Assembly: GCA_963575745.1 (NCBI GenBank)
Contig: CAUYUJ010005658.1
Coordinates: forward strand, 62,001-126,000
Source: Prorocentrum cordatum
Taxonomy: Eukaryota > Sar > Dinophyceae > Prorocentrales > Prorocentraceae
Length of the DNA: 64,000 bases
Reading direction: 5' to 3'
Under the pieces are notes generated by a model that saw only the letters and a program-made list of their open reading frames with translations, had not been told where the DNA came from and did no database searches. A program made the translations under genes and the position numbers. Positions 1-9,257 of this stretch are shown one piece after another (position 1 is the stretch's first letter; each line of letters begins with the position of its first letter).

Positions 1-2180
1 CGCGCTCATCGAAGTGCTCGCGCCCGCGTCGACGGGCGTCGGCGCCCCCCTGCGGCCCACCCCTTGGCCAGAACGCGTTTCGCGGCGCGCCGGGCCTGGG
101 CGCCGCGCGGAGCGCCGGGGCGCGCGAATGCCGGCGCCGCGCAGCGCCCAAGAGCTGCGCGCGGCACTCGCGCGGCGCGCCAGCGCCCCCATGGCCAGCG
201 GGCCGCGCCGCGCGCGAACCCCCGCCGGCGCCGCTCAAGTTCGCGCGTCGGCGACGCCGATGAACGCGCTCGCGGGCCGCGTTCGCGCGCGAAGCTGCGC
301 CGGCCGACGTCTCGGCGTCGCGGGCCGAAGTCGCGGCGTCGCGCTCCGCGGCGCGCGCGCCCAGGCGCGCGAGGAAAGCCAGGGGCCCAGGGCGCGCGCC
401 CGCGCGGCTGCCGCGCGCGAAAGGAGCCCAGCACCGCGCCCCCACTCCCCAGCGCGAGGAAGCTCCCCAGGGTGCACGCTGAAGCCCTAATATCCTGAGC
501 CGCGCGACGCCCGTCTGCGCCCTGGGTCGGGCGCTGCGCGCGCAGGGCCACCAGGCCTCGGCATGGCCCCCGCGGAAATCGCGCGAGCGACGACAGCCGG
601 CGTCGGGCGCGGGGGGCGCGCGCGCCGCGCAGCTTGCCGAGGGCCGGCGCGGGCGCGATCCCCGGGAAAAGATGTTCGCCCTACCCGCGCCCGGCCGGCC
701 CGGGGAGGTGGGCGCGGGGCGCGCGCCAGCACTTGCGCGCGAGGAGGGCCCCTCGCCTCTGGCCCCAACGCTGCCGCAGTCGCGAACAGCACTCTGCCCC
801 TCGCAGATGCACCCCCGCCGCCTCCGAGAGCACTCTCGGCAGGTACCCGTGCGAGAGCAGCCGCGGCTACGCCCGCGCGTGCCCCGCGCGGCCCTCGCCA
901 GCCCCCGCGAGCAACCTCTCGAGGAGCGCCCGGACGAATTGGCGGCGAGCGGGGCGCATGCAGACCTCGCTCAGCGATTGTCGGACTTGCGCGCTTTAAG
1001 ACCGCGACATCTGCGCCGGCTAGCAAACGCCCCAATCGAAAGCGCACCGCACATGCTAATGAGCGACAGCGACCGGACATTGGAAGGTCGAGCGCAACGA
1101 TTCCACTCCCTCAGCTGTCGGGGGCAGGGCCCATGCCAGGCGGAGGCCTAAGACCGCGCCGGCGCACGCGAACCAGCAGCGCAGGCCAGACTGCGCGCTC
1201 GGTGCGCTGCCCGGGCAGCTGCCCAGAAAGGTGGCCGCCCATGCTGCCCCCGCGGCGGCGCGGGGCCCGTGCTCGGAACCTGCGCCCGCCCCTGCGCGCG
1301 CTGCAGCCGTCGCCGCGAGCCGCGCTGGCACGTTGGCGACGAGGCCCCTCGCGGATTGGGCGGCGCAGCCTCCGCCGCCCACGGCGCCTGCAACGGGCCG
1401 GACAGAACGTCACCGAGAGCGCAGCGGGCGCGCGGAGGGGCGCCTCGCCACGCTCCTGGCTTGAATTCGCACTCGCGACCAGCCAGACAGCCTGATCGGC
1501 GTGCGCCTCTCCGGGGGCGTCCTGCAACCCAGCAAGGTCTCCTACGACGGCGCACCTCAATTCCTTGTTAGATGCGAAATCATTCACCGCAAATAGCCAA
1601 GCAGTCTAACTTAACAACGGCAGCGGCGCAGTGGAATCCAAATAGCGTGAGCCCGACGCCGCGAGCGGCACGTCGGAAAAGTCCGGCGCGCTGCGACCTT
1701 CCACAGTGCGCCCCCGGGGCCGCACCTGTGCTGCGCGCCCCGCGGAAGACCGCCGTGTGGCAATGTTCCTGGGCCTGGTCGTGCCGCCCGCACCCCTGGT
1801 GGCAGTCTGAAACCTAGATTGCTCGTGCACTTGCCGTGCCCTGTCAAACCGGCCACCCACCTGCGCGGCCCCACGGCGCTTTTCCTGACGTGCAATTACA
1901 TGGTCCTGCCTTTTGCTTTCGCGTATTGGGTCCCGTCATCGCCCGTGGGTGCCCCGGCGCTGCGGCCCGGCTGCCGCCAGGGTCCCCGCTGACGGGGCTG
2001 GCCGCGCCAGCGCGCTCAGGCGCTCAGGTCGGAATGTTTCCGCCTCTGAATGCCCCTTCCTCTTCCTTCCTCCGCGGCCGCCCTGTCAGTCTTTTTCCCT
2101 CTTCCACGCTGGCCAATTTCGGTGCCCTCGTTTAGCTCTATCGCTGGTGCCGCCAGTCTGCCTCGCCGCCAACGGAAAAA
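1..2180. other. GC-rich stretch without a recognisable gene
   Basis: The first 1.5 kb is very rich in GCGC and CGCG. Long open frames overlap on both strands because stop codons are rare, and their translations are Arg/Ala/Pro-rich with no motif I recognise. GC content falls after about 1.56 kb but no gene becomes evident. I treat the open frames as compositional. Confidence 0.6.
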
Positions 2181-2185
2181 GTGTT

Positions 2186-2360
2186 TGTGTATCCGTGTGT
2201 GCGCGTGTGTGCGTGTGCGTGTGTGCGTGTGTGCGTGTGGTGCGTGTGGTGCGTGCGGTGCGTGTGGTGTGTGTGTGTGTGTGTGTGTGGTGCGTGTGGT
2301 GCGTGTGGTGCGTGTGGAGCGTGTGTTGCGTGTGGTGCGTGTGGTGCTCGTGGTGCGCGT
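2186..2360. repeat. GT-rich mini/microsatellite
   Basis: Alternating GTGTGC and GTGTGGTGC units run for about 170 bases, with a pure GT run near 2270-2290. Both strands stay open and give Cys/Val-rich or Thr/His-rich peptides, which is a repeat artefact. Confidence 0.9.
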
Positions 2361-3544
2361 TTTGGCCTTCAATGCAGAAAATGCAGCCAAATACACAGTC
2401 TCTGGAGGGGGGTCCATCGCATGTCCCCCTTCCCCCCTTAAAACGCCCACCCCCACGTCCGCACGAGCGCGGTGGCGGAATCGCGCGGCAACGCAACTGA
2501 ATGCTGATCTTCCTGGTTCGAACCGTTTGGGCCCCGCCGCCGGCGCCCTGACGATCTTGAGCCCTCTGGGGCGCCCGCGCGGCTTCCGCCATCTTCGGGA
2601 AGCGGCGGAACACGGCGTGCGCCTGCACACAGGGCCGCCCATACTGCGCCCCAGAGAGCGCAGCCGCCGCTGTTGGTCGTGGCCGCCAGTCGCCGTCGCC
2701 GCCAGCAGTCGTCGACGCCGTCGACGCCGACGACGTAATCGCCGCCGCCGCCGTTTCGGAGGCCTGTGGGCGCTTCTGGAGGTTCTCGTCGCCGGGGCTA
2801 TTTGCAGCTGGTCAAGTTTCGACGGTCCCGAGGTAGGGTCCAGGGGTCCAGGGATCGACTTTGAGCGGGATTTCGGTCGAAGCCCCACGATTGCAGAGAT
2901 CGAGGCTTCAAAAAAATGTTTGTGGGAGGCCCCCTGTGACTCGTGACGCAGACTGTCGTCGCCGCCGCCGCCGTCGCCATCGTTGCCGACGTCCGTCGCC
3001 GGTTGCCGACGACGCCTTCGTCATCGAGCCGAGCCTCTCGATGGTTCTCACCTGTCCGCATTGTTCGGCAACCTCTGGGCCTCTGGAGAACAAGATGGCC
3101 CAAAACAAGCACCAAACCCACGATGGTCCGAAGAGGGCGCAAACCTGGCCATTGGGCGCCCTCTTCTATGTTCTATGGCCCATGAGGGCACAAAGAGAGG
3201 CCAACCATCCGACGCTGTGTTTTTGTGCAAACGCGGTGTTTTTTGTCTTCATGTCGGCCTCCGGGTGTTGATTCTGGGCCCCTGGGACATCGCAAATGGA
3301 TCCAGGAAGGAGTCGGGAGCTCTGCGGCCGCGGATCGAAGGATGCCAGCGAGTACCATAAGAGACCGCCCACCGCGATTCAGTCTTGTCGCTAATTAACG
3401 GGAGGCATGGCGACCCAAGCCCCCCCCGACTTTGTCTCGTCACTTGCCAACTGACATGGACGAATACATGTAGGCCGACTACCGATTACACCTTCACGGC
3501 AGAAGATCCTAAACATGTCTTTCGTGGCAGAGCACGGATGATAG
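2361..3544. other. No gene seen; short triplet runs
   Basis: Holds GCC/GTC triplet runs near 2695-2765 and 2950-3005. The short open frames have no recognisable domains. Confidence 0.5.
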
Positions 3545-3790
3545 ACGGGAGGCAACGGTGCCCAGGGAGGGCAACGGAAGCAGCGGGTGGCCACGAGAGG
3601 CAACGGGAGGCCACGAGAGACATCGAGAGACAGCGGGTGGCAACGGGAGACAACGCCAACGGGTGACAACTGGAGGCCACGGGCGACACAGGCAGGCAGG
3701 CAACGGGAAGCAACTGGAGACAACAGGAAACAACGGGAGACAATGGGACCGACAATGGGGGAGACAACGGGAGAGACAGATTCCAGGTCC
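3545..3790. repeat. GGCAACGGGAGG-type minisatellite
   Basis: Imperfect units of the type GGCAACGGGAGACAACG are repeated for about 240 bases, drifting from GAGGCAACGG to GGGAGACAAC. All frames of one strand translate to related Arg/Glu/Thr-rich peptides. Confidence 0.85.
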
Positions 3791-4853
3791 GGCGATCCAC
3801 GCACTCGGTCTTTTAGAAACATAAAATCGGACCCTTAAAGACTGGAAGCTCGGGCATTCACCAATGGGGGGCGTCCATCCTCTATGGGGCACGTCTGGTC
3901 TGAGTGGCCCCTCGGGTGTATATCCCCGAGTTGCCCTTCTTGTCAGACTGGCCAGGTTTTTTGGGGGAAACCCAGGGACTGCATTCTAGAGCTCGCCTGC
4001 GAGTCTCGACGCCTGGAGGTCTGCCCCCCCCCCCGTGCCTTTCTCCCCCATGTCTACCTACCAGACCACCGCAACCCAACCCGAAGACCTAAATTCCGGG
4101 TTGGGGGGGGGTACGGATTCCATATGTGTTTTTCCATGTTCCCTGGCGCCCCCCCAACTTTGAAAGGAGGGCAAATTGGGGCCTTCGGGTTTGTCTGGAG
4201 TGGTTTCGTGGGTGGTGACCCCAGGAGGGCGCGCACCAATCTCTGCGACAGCACGTCCAGCGTCGAGGCCACGTTGTAGACGCACTCGACAGAAGGTATG
4301 CAGAGCTTCTGCAGGTGGGGCAGGGCCAGGAACTCGAATGTGTCGGGCGAGGGGAATCCTGTGGATGGCGACGGTGTCTCGCCGTCGCCGTCGTTGCCCA
4401 CGAATCCAGCGTCGCAGCCGTCCTGACCAACGTCGTCGCCCACAAAGCCGCCGGCGCAGCCGCCACCAGGGCAGGAACTTGACCGCCCACGTCGTCGTCG
4501 TCGTCGTCGCCGTCGTTGTCGCACTGTGCGTGGCAGGTCGGCGCCGCCACCGCCGTCGCGGTCGTCGCCGCCGTCGAATCTGGCAGGTTGCGCCCCGCGT
4601 GACAACGCTTGCATTTCCTGACAACCCCCTTCCCAGGCTCCGGGCAAGGAGTCGCCCTCGTGAACGCGAATGGCGTTGTCGATCTCGTCCTCCGTCATGT
4701 CAGCGGTAATGCTCGCCTCGTGAGGCGGGGCATATCTAGGGAGGACGAGGAATCGGAGGCGGAGTAGGAAGGCTCGAGGATCGAGGGGCAGGTCAACGAT
4801 GACAAACATTTGAGGATCGAAGGTCTGGGATGAGGAAGGATCAAGGAATCGAG
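3791..4853. other. No gene seen; GTC/CGT-rich segment
   Basis: Contains a CGTCGTCGT-rich run at about 4485-4520 within a wider triplet-biased segment (4370-4600), and several homopolymeric C/G runs near 4030 and 4105. The minus strand is open for 314 codons (4054-4998), but the translation is low-complexity Asp/Arg and matches no family I know. Confidence 0.45.
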
Positions 4854-4950
4854 AACCCCACCAGCCCTCTGGGCGTAGGTGGTTTAGGGAGTTTCCTCTT
4901 CCAACCTCCTTCGTCCTCTTCGGGGAGGGGTTTACCCCTCCCCCTACCCC
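4854..4950. repeat. Dispersed repeat, copy 1 (partner at 63.88 kb)
   Basis: The segment around GGTTTAGGGAGTTTCCTCTT, followed by a C-rich tract, aligns in the same orientation with 63,882-63,975. Shared blocks include GGGCGT, GTGGTTTA, GTTTCCTCTTCCA and TTCGGGGA. I estimate about 70 percent identity by eye. Confidence 0.6.
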
Positions 4951-5003
4951 CTTCCCTGGACCTGGACGGGGGGTTTCGCGACGCGGTGGAGCGTCCAAAA
5001 CGG

Positions 5004-5870
5004 CCTCGGCGAGGAAGCCAAAATCATTGGTTTTACTATGGTTGTGGCCCCATTTTGGCCTCCTGAGGGGGGGAGGCTAATTTAGCCCCCCCCCCTCCTG
5101 TGATCGATCTCCTCCAAGGTGGCCCCAAGGGCGCCCAGGAGGCCCCAAGAGGCCCCGAGATGGCCCCAAGATGACCCCATGTGGCCCCAAGAAGCCCCCA
5201 AGAGGCCCCCAGGATGCCCCCGAGAGGCTCCCAAGAGATCCCCAAGAGGCCCCAAGAGGCCACCCAGAGGCACCCAAGACGCTCCAAGAGGCCTCGGCGA
5301 GAATGCCAAAATCATTGATTTTACCCAGGTTTTGGCCACATGTTGGCCTCCTGGGGGGAACTGCTTCAGATGACTCCGAGAGCGCCTGGGAGAGCCCAAG
5401 ATGACGTCCAAGATGGCTCAAGATATCCCAAGATGCCTCAAGATGGCTCCCACGATGCTCCAAGAGGCCCCAAGACCGCTCCAAGACGGCTCCAAGTGGC
5501 CAAAGATCTCCCCCAGGAGGCCCCGAAGATGCCAAAACCCTTCCAAAACCAAATCAATGTTTTTGGCTTTCTCGCCTTTTCGCTTCCAATGGCCATCCGA
5601 GGCTTCAAGATGGCTCCAAGAAGGCCCGAGACGGTTCCACGACAGCTCCAAAGGATCCCAAGAGCGCTTCAAGAGGGCCCCAAGAGGCGCCCAGGAGGCC
5701 CCAAGAGGCCCCAACAGGCGCCCAAGAGGCCTCCAATAGGCTCCCAAAAGACCCACAAGAGGCCCCAAGCAGCTCTCCGAAGCACCCAAGACGCTCTAAA
5801 AGGCGCCCGGGACCGCCAGGAGGCCCCCAAGACGCTCCAAGAGGCCTCCACTGGGGGAAACTTCCTCTGC
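5004..5870. repeat. CCCAAGAGGC minisatellite with a 292-bp higher-order unit
   Basis: Imperfect CCCAAGAGGCC / CCAAGATGGC units fill most of the segment. A unique-looking block containing AAAATCATTG and TTGGCCTCCTG occurs at 5004-5066 and again at 5296-5358, so the array has a 292-bp higher-order period. The same CCCAAGA family recurs at 14.4, 24.3, 29.3 and 63.7 kb. Open frames across it are Pro/Arg-rich repeat translations, not genes. Confidence 0.8.
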
Positions 5871-6333
5871 GTGCTGCCCACTTCCCTGATCGAGGCAATT
5901 CCTCTGGGCATCGTTTCTGGATGGGCTGGTCGGGTTACGGGAAGCGTGTTGAATTGGAGTGCTCGACGTTGCCGGCCCTTGTCGGGGTTTTCAGGGGCTC
6001 GCCTTTGGCTGCGCGGCCCTCCAAAAACCTCAGGAGTTCTCGAAGAGACTTCAGGGGACCCTACTCCATCTCCTCGTCCTCCTACCCTCAAGACCTCTCC
6101 CTTTAATCATAACGACATGGGCGTGGTTAATTGTTTGTTTTTTTTTTGGCTTGGCCGAAGTAGTGGCTACGATGCGTCCAAACGATATTGTGGCATGATG
6201 GGGGTGTTTCCATCGGTGTCGTTATGATGTGGAGCTGGTTGCACCGAGCTGCAATCAGTGCTACTTGGACCCAGCAGCGCCTGAGCACCACAGTGTCACC
6301 GAGCATCCAAATGCCAAATTGTTATGGAAATGT
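5871..6333. other. Nothing recognised
   Basis: Mixed-composition DNA with one T9-10 run near 6138. No coding, RNA or repeat signal that I can support. Confidence 0.4.
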
Positions 6334-6645
6334 TCCACGCAATTTGCCGTTTTCGAACGGGCATCCCATTGTTTCGAACCGAACTCGAACCGTCAAGACA
6401 ACAATTTCTGTGAGGATGTCATGTCCCACGCGGTTTGCCGCTATCGAACCGCCATCCTTTTGTTTCGAACCGGGTCCGGCGCCGTACTTTGCAGGAAGTT
6501 CCACGCGAAACGTTCATGTTGCTTTTGTTTCGAATCGGATTCCATTGTTTCAAGCCGGGTTCGAACCGTCTCGAAGGCCAATTGAGGATGTCCCACGCGG
6601 TTGGCCGCGTTCGAACCGCCATCCCGTGCGTCGGAATAAAATTTT
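6334..6645. repeat. Short tandem array with TTTCGAACCG units
   Basis: Four diverged units each carry a TCCCACGCGG-like segment followed by CGAACCGCCATCC and TTTGTTTCGAACCGG. Period is roughly 80-90 bases. It lies about 300 bases upstream of the YR element and is not part of its terminal repeats. Confidence 0.7.
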
Positions 6646-6928
6646 GATTCAAGGAACCCAGGCTACCCCGTAACAGTGTACCAGGCTCCACGTCCCCAAT
6701 GGGGCGGCTAGCGACGTGTGCTCGCATTGCGGACGAAGGATGGATGCACTTTTGCCGGCACGTCAGAACGGGGCAATCTTTAAACACGGCGCAGTAGAGC
6801 CACGCGCGCGCTTCGATCGCTCAGGGCCTAGCGAGCTCCAGCCTTTTGACAGCCTCAGAGCTGCGTACTACTCCGTGCGCACACATGCATCGCCAAGACT
6901 TGCCTACACATGTTTCGAACACGGGGTG

Positions 6929-7030
6929 AATAAATGTTATTATAACGCTCTTTTATACTGCTTGTTCCTCCCCCCTCGTGCCGTCCTCTTCTGCGTCCTC
7001 CCTCGGCTCTGCCGTCCACAAGATTTCGGC
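6929..7030 (+). repeat. A1: left terminal direct repeat of the YR element
   Basis: Starts AATAAATGTTATTATAACGC and ends at ATTTCGGC. It matches 13,937-14,038 with 2 mismatches in 102 positions and no gaps. It probably holds the promoter or 5' UTR, but no motif proves this. Confidence 0.93.
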
Positions 7031-7330
7031 TCTAAGCTTGGGGTCCCAGCGGACCCGCGGGCAGAGCCGTTCCTTTTTGGAAGATTGCACGGGTCGGGCG
7101 CCGCCCGACGGCCTGGCCATCCCCCGAGGAGGGCCCAGACCCTCGTCACCACGAGGGCGTGGTGGTACGTCGCGGCCTGCGCGGCGGGGTGGATTGGGCC
7201 CGATCTCGCCGAGGAGGGCCGACCTCTCTTCTGGTTCGCGGAGGCCGACGAGCAGTACGAGTCGCACAGCGCGGACTTCGAGGACGCCGCCGGGCAGGTA
7301 ATCATCGTTGGGACGAAGGCGTCAGTCGTG

Positions 7331-9022
7331 ATGGCGCCGTGGGCGAGGTGGAACCGCATTTACCTCAAGACGGGGAGCAGCAGCGGCAGCGTCATGCTGC
7401 TGATCAGCAAGATCGGCAAGACGAACAGCACGCTCTGGACGTGCGCCGACCCCACCCTGCGGGTCCAGGTCGTCAACGTCCGTGACAAGGACAGGGTTTT
7501 CACGAAACCCAGGGTGGGCATCCAGTGGACGGAGCACCCTGGGTTGAGCGCGGCCTCGCGCGACCTCGTGCTGGCGGCCTCGGAGAAGCTCATCGCGAGG
7601 CGGGAGCTCGACGGCGAAGGGGCCGCACGCAAGCCCAGCCCGAAGGCCAAGGCGGCCCCGAAGTCTAAGAGGACTGGGAAGAAGAAGGAGCACTTCGTGT
7701 GGTGGGCCGTCGGCGGCGCCGTCAACCTGGTGAGCTTCGTGTGGCTCCGCCGCTCGGGCGGGTTCTGCGTGGCGGCGGGCTTCCTGGGCTGGCGCGCCTG
7801 GCGGGCACTGGGGCTTGGTTCGGCTCTCAAGTCTTTCTACGACATGATTGTCACGGCAGGAGAGGCGGCTGATGAGGCTGGACAGTACTACGAGATGGCC
7901 GAGGAGATGTGGGAGAGCGGCGAGCTCGAGACGATCATCACCACCTTGGGCTGCGTGGTGGCGGGTGCCTACCTCTTGTTTTGGATGTTCCACGGCGGGC
8001 GCAAGCTCTGGTCAGGGGACTCGGACACGGAGAGCGAGGCCTCGGATTCGGACTTCGTGGCGGGGACCCAGGTGCCCGACTCGGACGACGAGCCTGACGC
8101 GCGGCATCTCTATGCGGAGCTCGCTAGGGGGCAGTCGGCCCTCCAGGCGAGCGTCGCCTCCCTGGCCGAGGCGGTGGCGGGCGAGACGGGCGCGGGGCAC
8201 GACGAGCCGTCGACGCCGAAGAAGCCGCCGAGGCGCCTCCACTTCGAGAGCGACAGCGAGGACCAGCCGCCCGAGAAGCCCTCGGGTACTCAGGTGGACG
8301 CGTTCCTGAAGAAGCTGCAGGAGCACGAGCGCGTGGTCTCGGAGGACTCGGGCCGCGCCACCAAAGGGAGTGCGCCGACCTCGGCCTCTTCTACGCCCAC
8401 GAGCTGGGATAAGGTCTCCGCGGGATCCTCGGGGGTGCGAGACACCGTGGCGCAGCTCGAGATCGAGCCCCGCAACCCGAAGGACGGGCTCCTCGCCGCG
8501 CTCAAGTCCTACCGCGAGGTGGACGGGGGCCGAGTCGGCGGGGTCCAGGCTCGAGTGGCCCCGACGGTGCTCGCGCGCCTCTACAAGTCAGGGCGGGGCG
8601 CGCGGGCCGAGCTGGACGACTGGCTCAGGCAGAAGGAGCTCGTCAAGTGCTCCATCGCGTCGGAGGTGTACATGCTCGGGGCCGTCTTGGACAAGATGAT
8701 GTCGGCGGGCGAGTTCGACTCCTTGATCAACTCGCAGGCGGCCGAGCTCACGTGCTTGCGCTTGTACTCGATTTTCAAGGCCTACGAGCTCGTCGAGCAG
8801 GAGGCGGATTGGCGACGCCCGAAGTCGGCGAATGGCGGCAAGTGGAAGTCCAAGGTGAACTGGGCCTACGCGGAGGAGTTCCTGGACTTGGCGAGGCAGA
8901 CCAGCCCTGGCGTGCTGGCGGCGGACGACGAGGTGGCGGAGCGTCTCAAGCGGAAGGCTGCGATCAGCAAGCACCTCGGCGGGCTCGGCGAGGCAGGCGG
9001 TCGTGGCCATGCGGACGAATAG
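7331..9022 (+). CDS. YR element ORF1: membrane-segment / Gag-like protein
   Basis: I do not recognise a named family. The frame is open from upstream of the element. The first ATG inside the element is at 7331, giving 563 residues, but coding-like sequence (for example FEDAAGQVIIVGTKASVV) continues in frame upstream, so the true start may be earlier or spliced. Visible order: a short beta-rich start, a Lys-rich stretch (about residues 100-120), hydrophobic segments at about 122-140 (WWAVGGAVNLVSFVWL), 144-163 and 204-222 (GCVVAGAYLLFWMF), then an acidic Ser/Asp/Glu linker. The C-terminal half is helical and Trp-rich, with LYSIFKAYELVEQEADW near the end. It occupies the Gag/ORF1 slot upstream of RT but lacks a CCHC knuckle. 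Function as a nucleic-acid-binding or membrane-anchored structural protein is inference. Confidence 0.75.
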   Translation: MAPWARWNRIYLKTGSSSGSVMLLISKIGKTNSTLWTCADPTLRVQVVNVRDKDRVFTKPRVGIQWTEHPGLSAASRDLVLAASEKLIARRELDGEGAARKPSPKAKAAPKSKRTGKKKEHFVWWAVGGAVNLVSFVWLRRSGGFCVAAGFLGWRAWRALGLGSALKSFYDMIVTAGEAADEAGQYYEMAEEMWESGELETIITTLGCVVAGAYLLFWMFHGGRKLWSGDSDTESEASDSDFVAGTQVPDSDDEPDARHLYAELARGQSALQASVASLAEAVAGETGAGHDEPSTPKKPPRRLHFESDSEDQPPEKPSGTQVDAFLKKLQEHERVVSEDSGRATKGSAPTSASSTPTSWDKVSAGSSGVRDTVAQLEIEPRNPKDGLLAALKSYREVDGGRVGGVQARVAPTVLARLYKSGRGARAELDDWLRQKELVKCSIASEVYMLGAVLDKMMSAGEFDSLINSQAAELTCLRLYSIFKAYELVEQEADWRRPKSANGGKWKSKVNWAYAEEFLDLARQTSPGVLAADDEVAERLKRKAAISKHLGGLGEAGGRGHADE

Positions 9023-9257
9023 GTTGCGGCAGGAGGTTTCGCGGCTACCTCTTGCCAAGCCAGCACACAGTGCATAAGTCCGTGTAGCTTGATCGCCCAG
9101 AGTCTTGGAAGGTCTTCGACGGCTACGAGGGGTTGGGACTGTCGCGCTTTTGGGCGTGGCTCGGCACGTGTGATCAGTTGCGTCCTGGTGGTCTTCTTCC
9201 ACTTGTATATCGGGGCGCAGCTCTACCAGACTGAGGGCATCTCTCATCGTGGACTGG
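9023..9257 (+). other. ORF1-RT spacer
   Basis: About 235 bases separate the ORF1 stop from the first RT ATG. The RT frame itself opens at 9174, after a TGA at 9171, with no ATG before 9258. How the downstream ORF is translated is not evident. Confidence 0.6.

Noticed and set aside
1-1560. Several 100-300-codon genes on both strands
   Set aside because: Extreme GC gives overlapping open frames in most frames, with Arg/Ala/Pro-rich text and no motifs.
5040-5066. A dinoflagellate spliced-leader-like sequence (CCATTTTGGC core)
   Set aside because: Only the 10-base core matches. The flanks differ from the spliced leader, and a second copy at 5,332 within the same repeat has diverged in the core.
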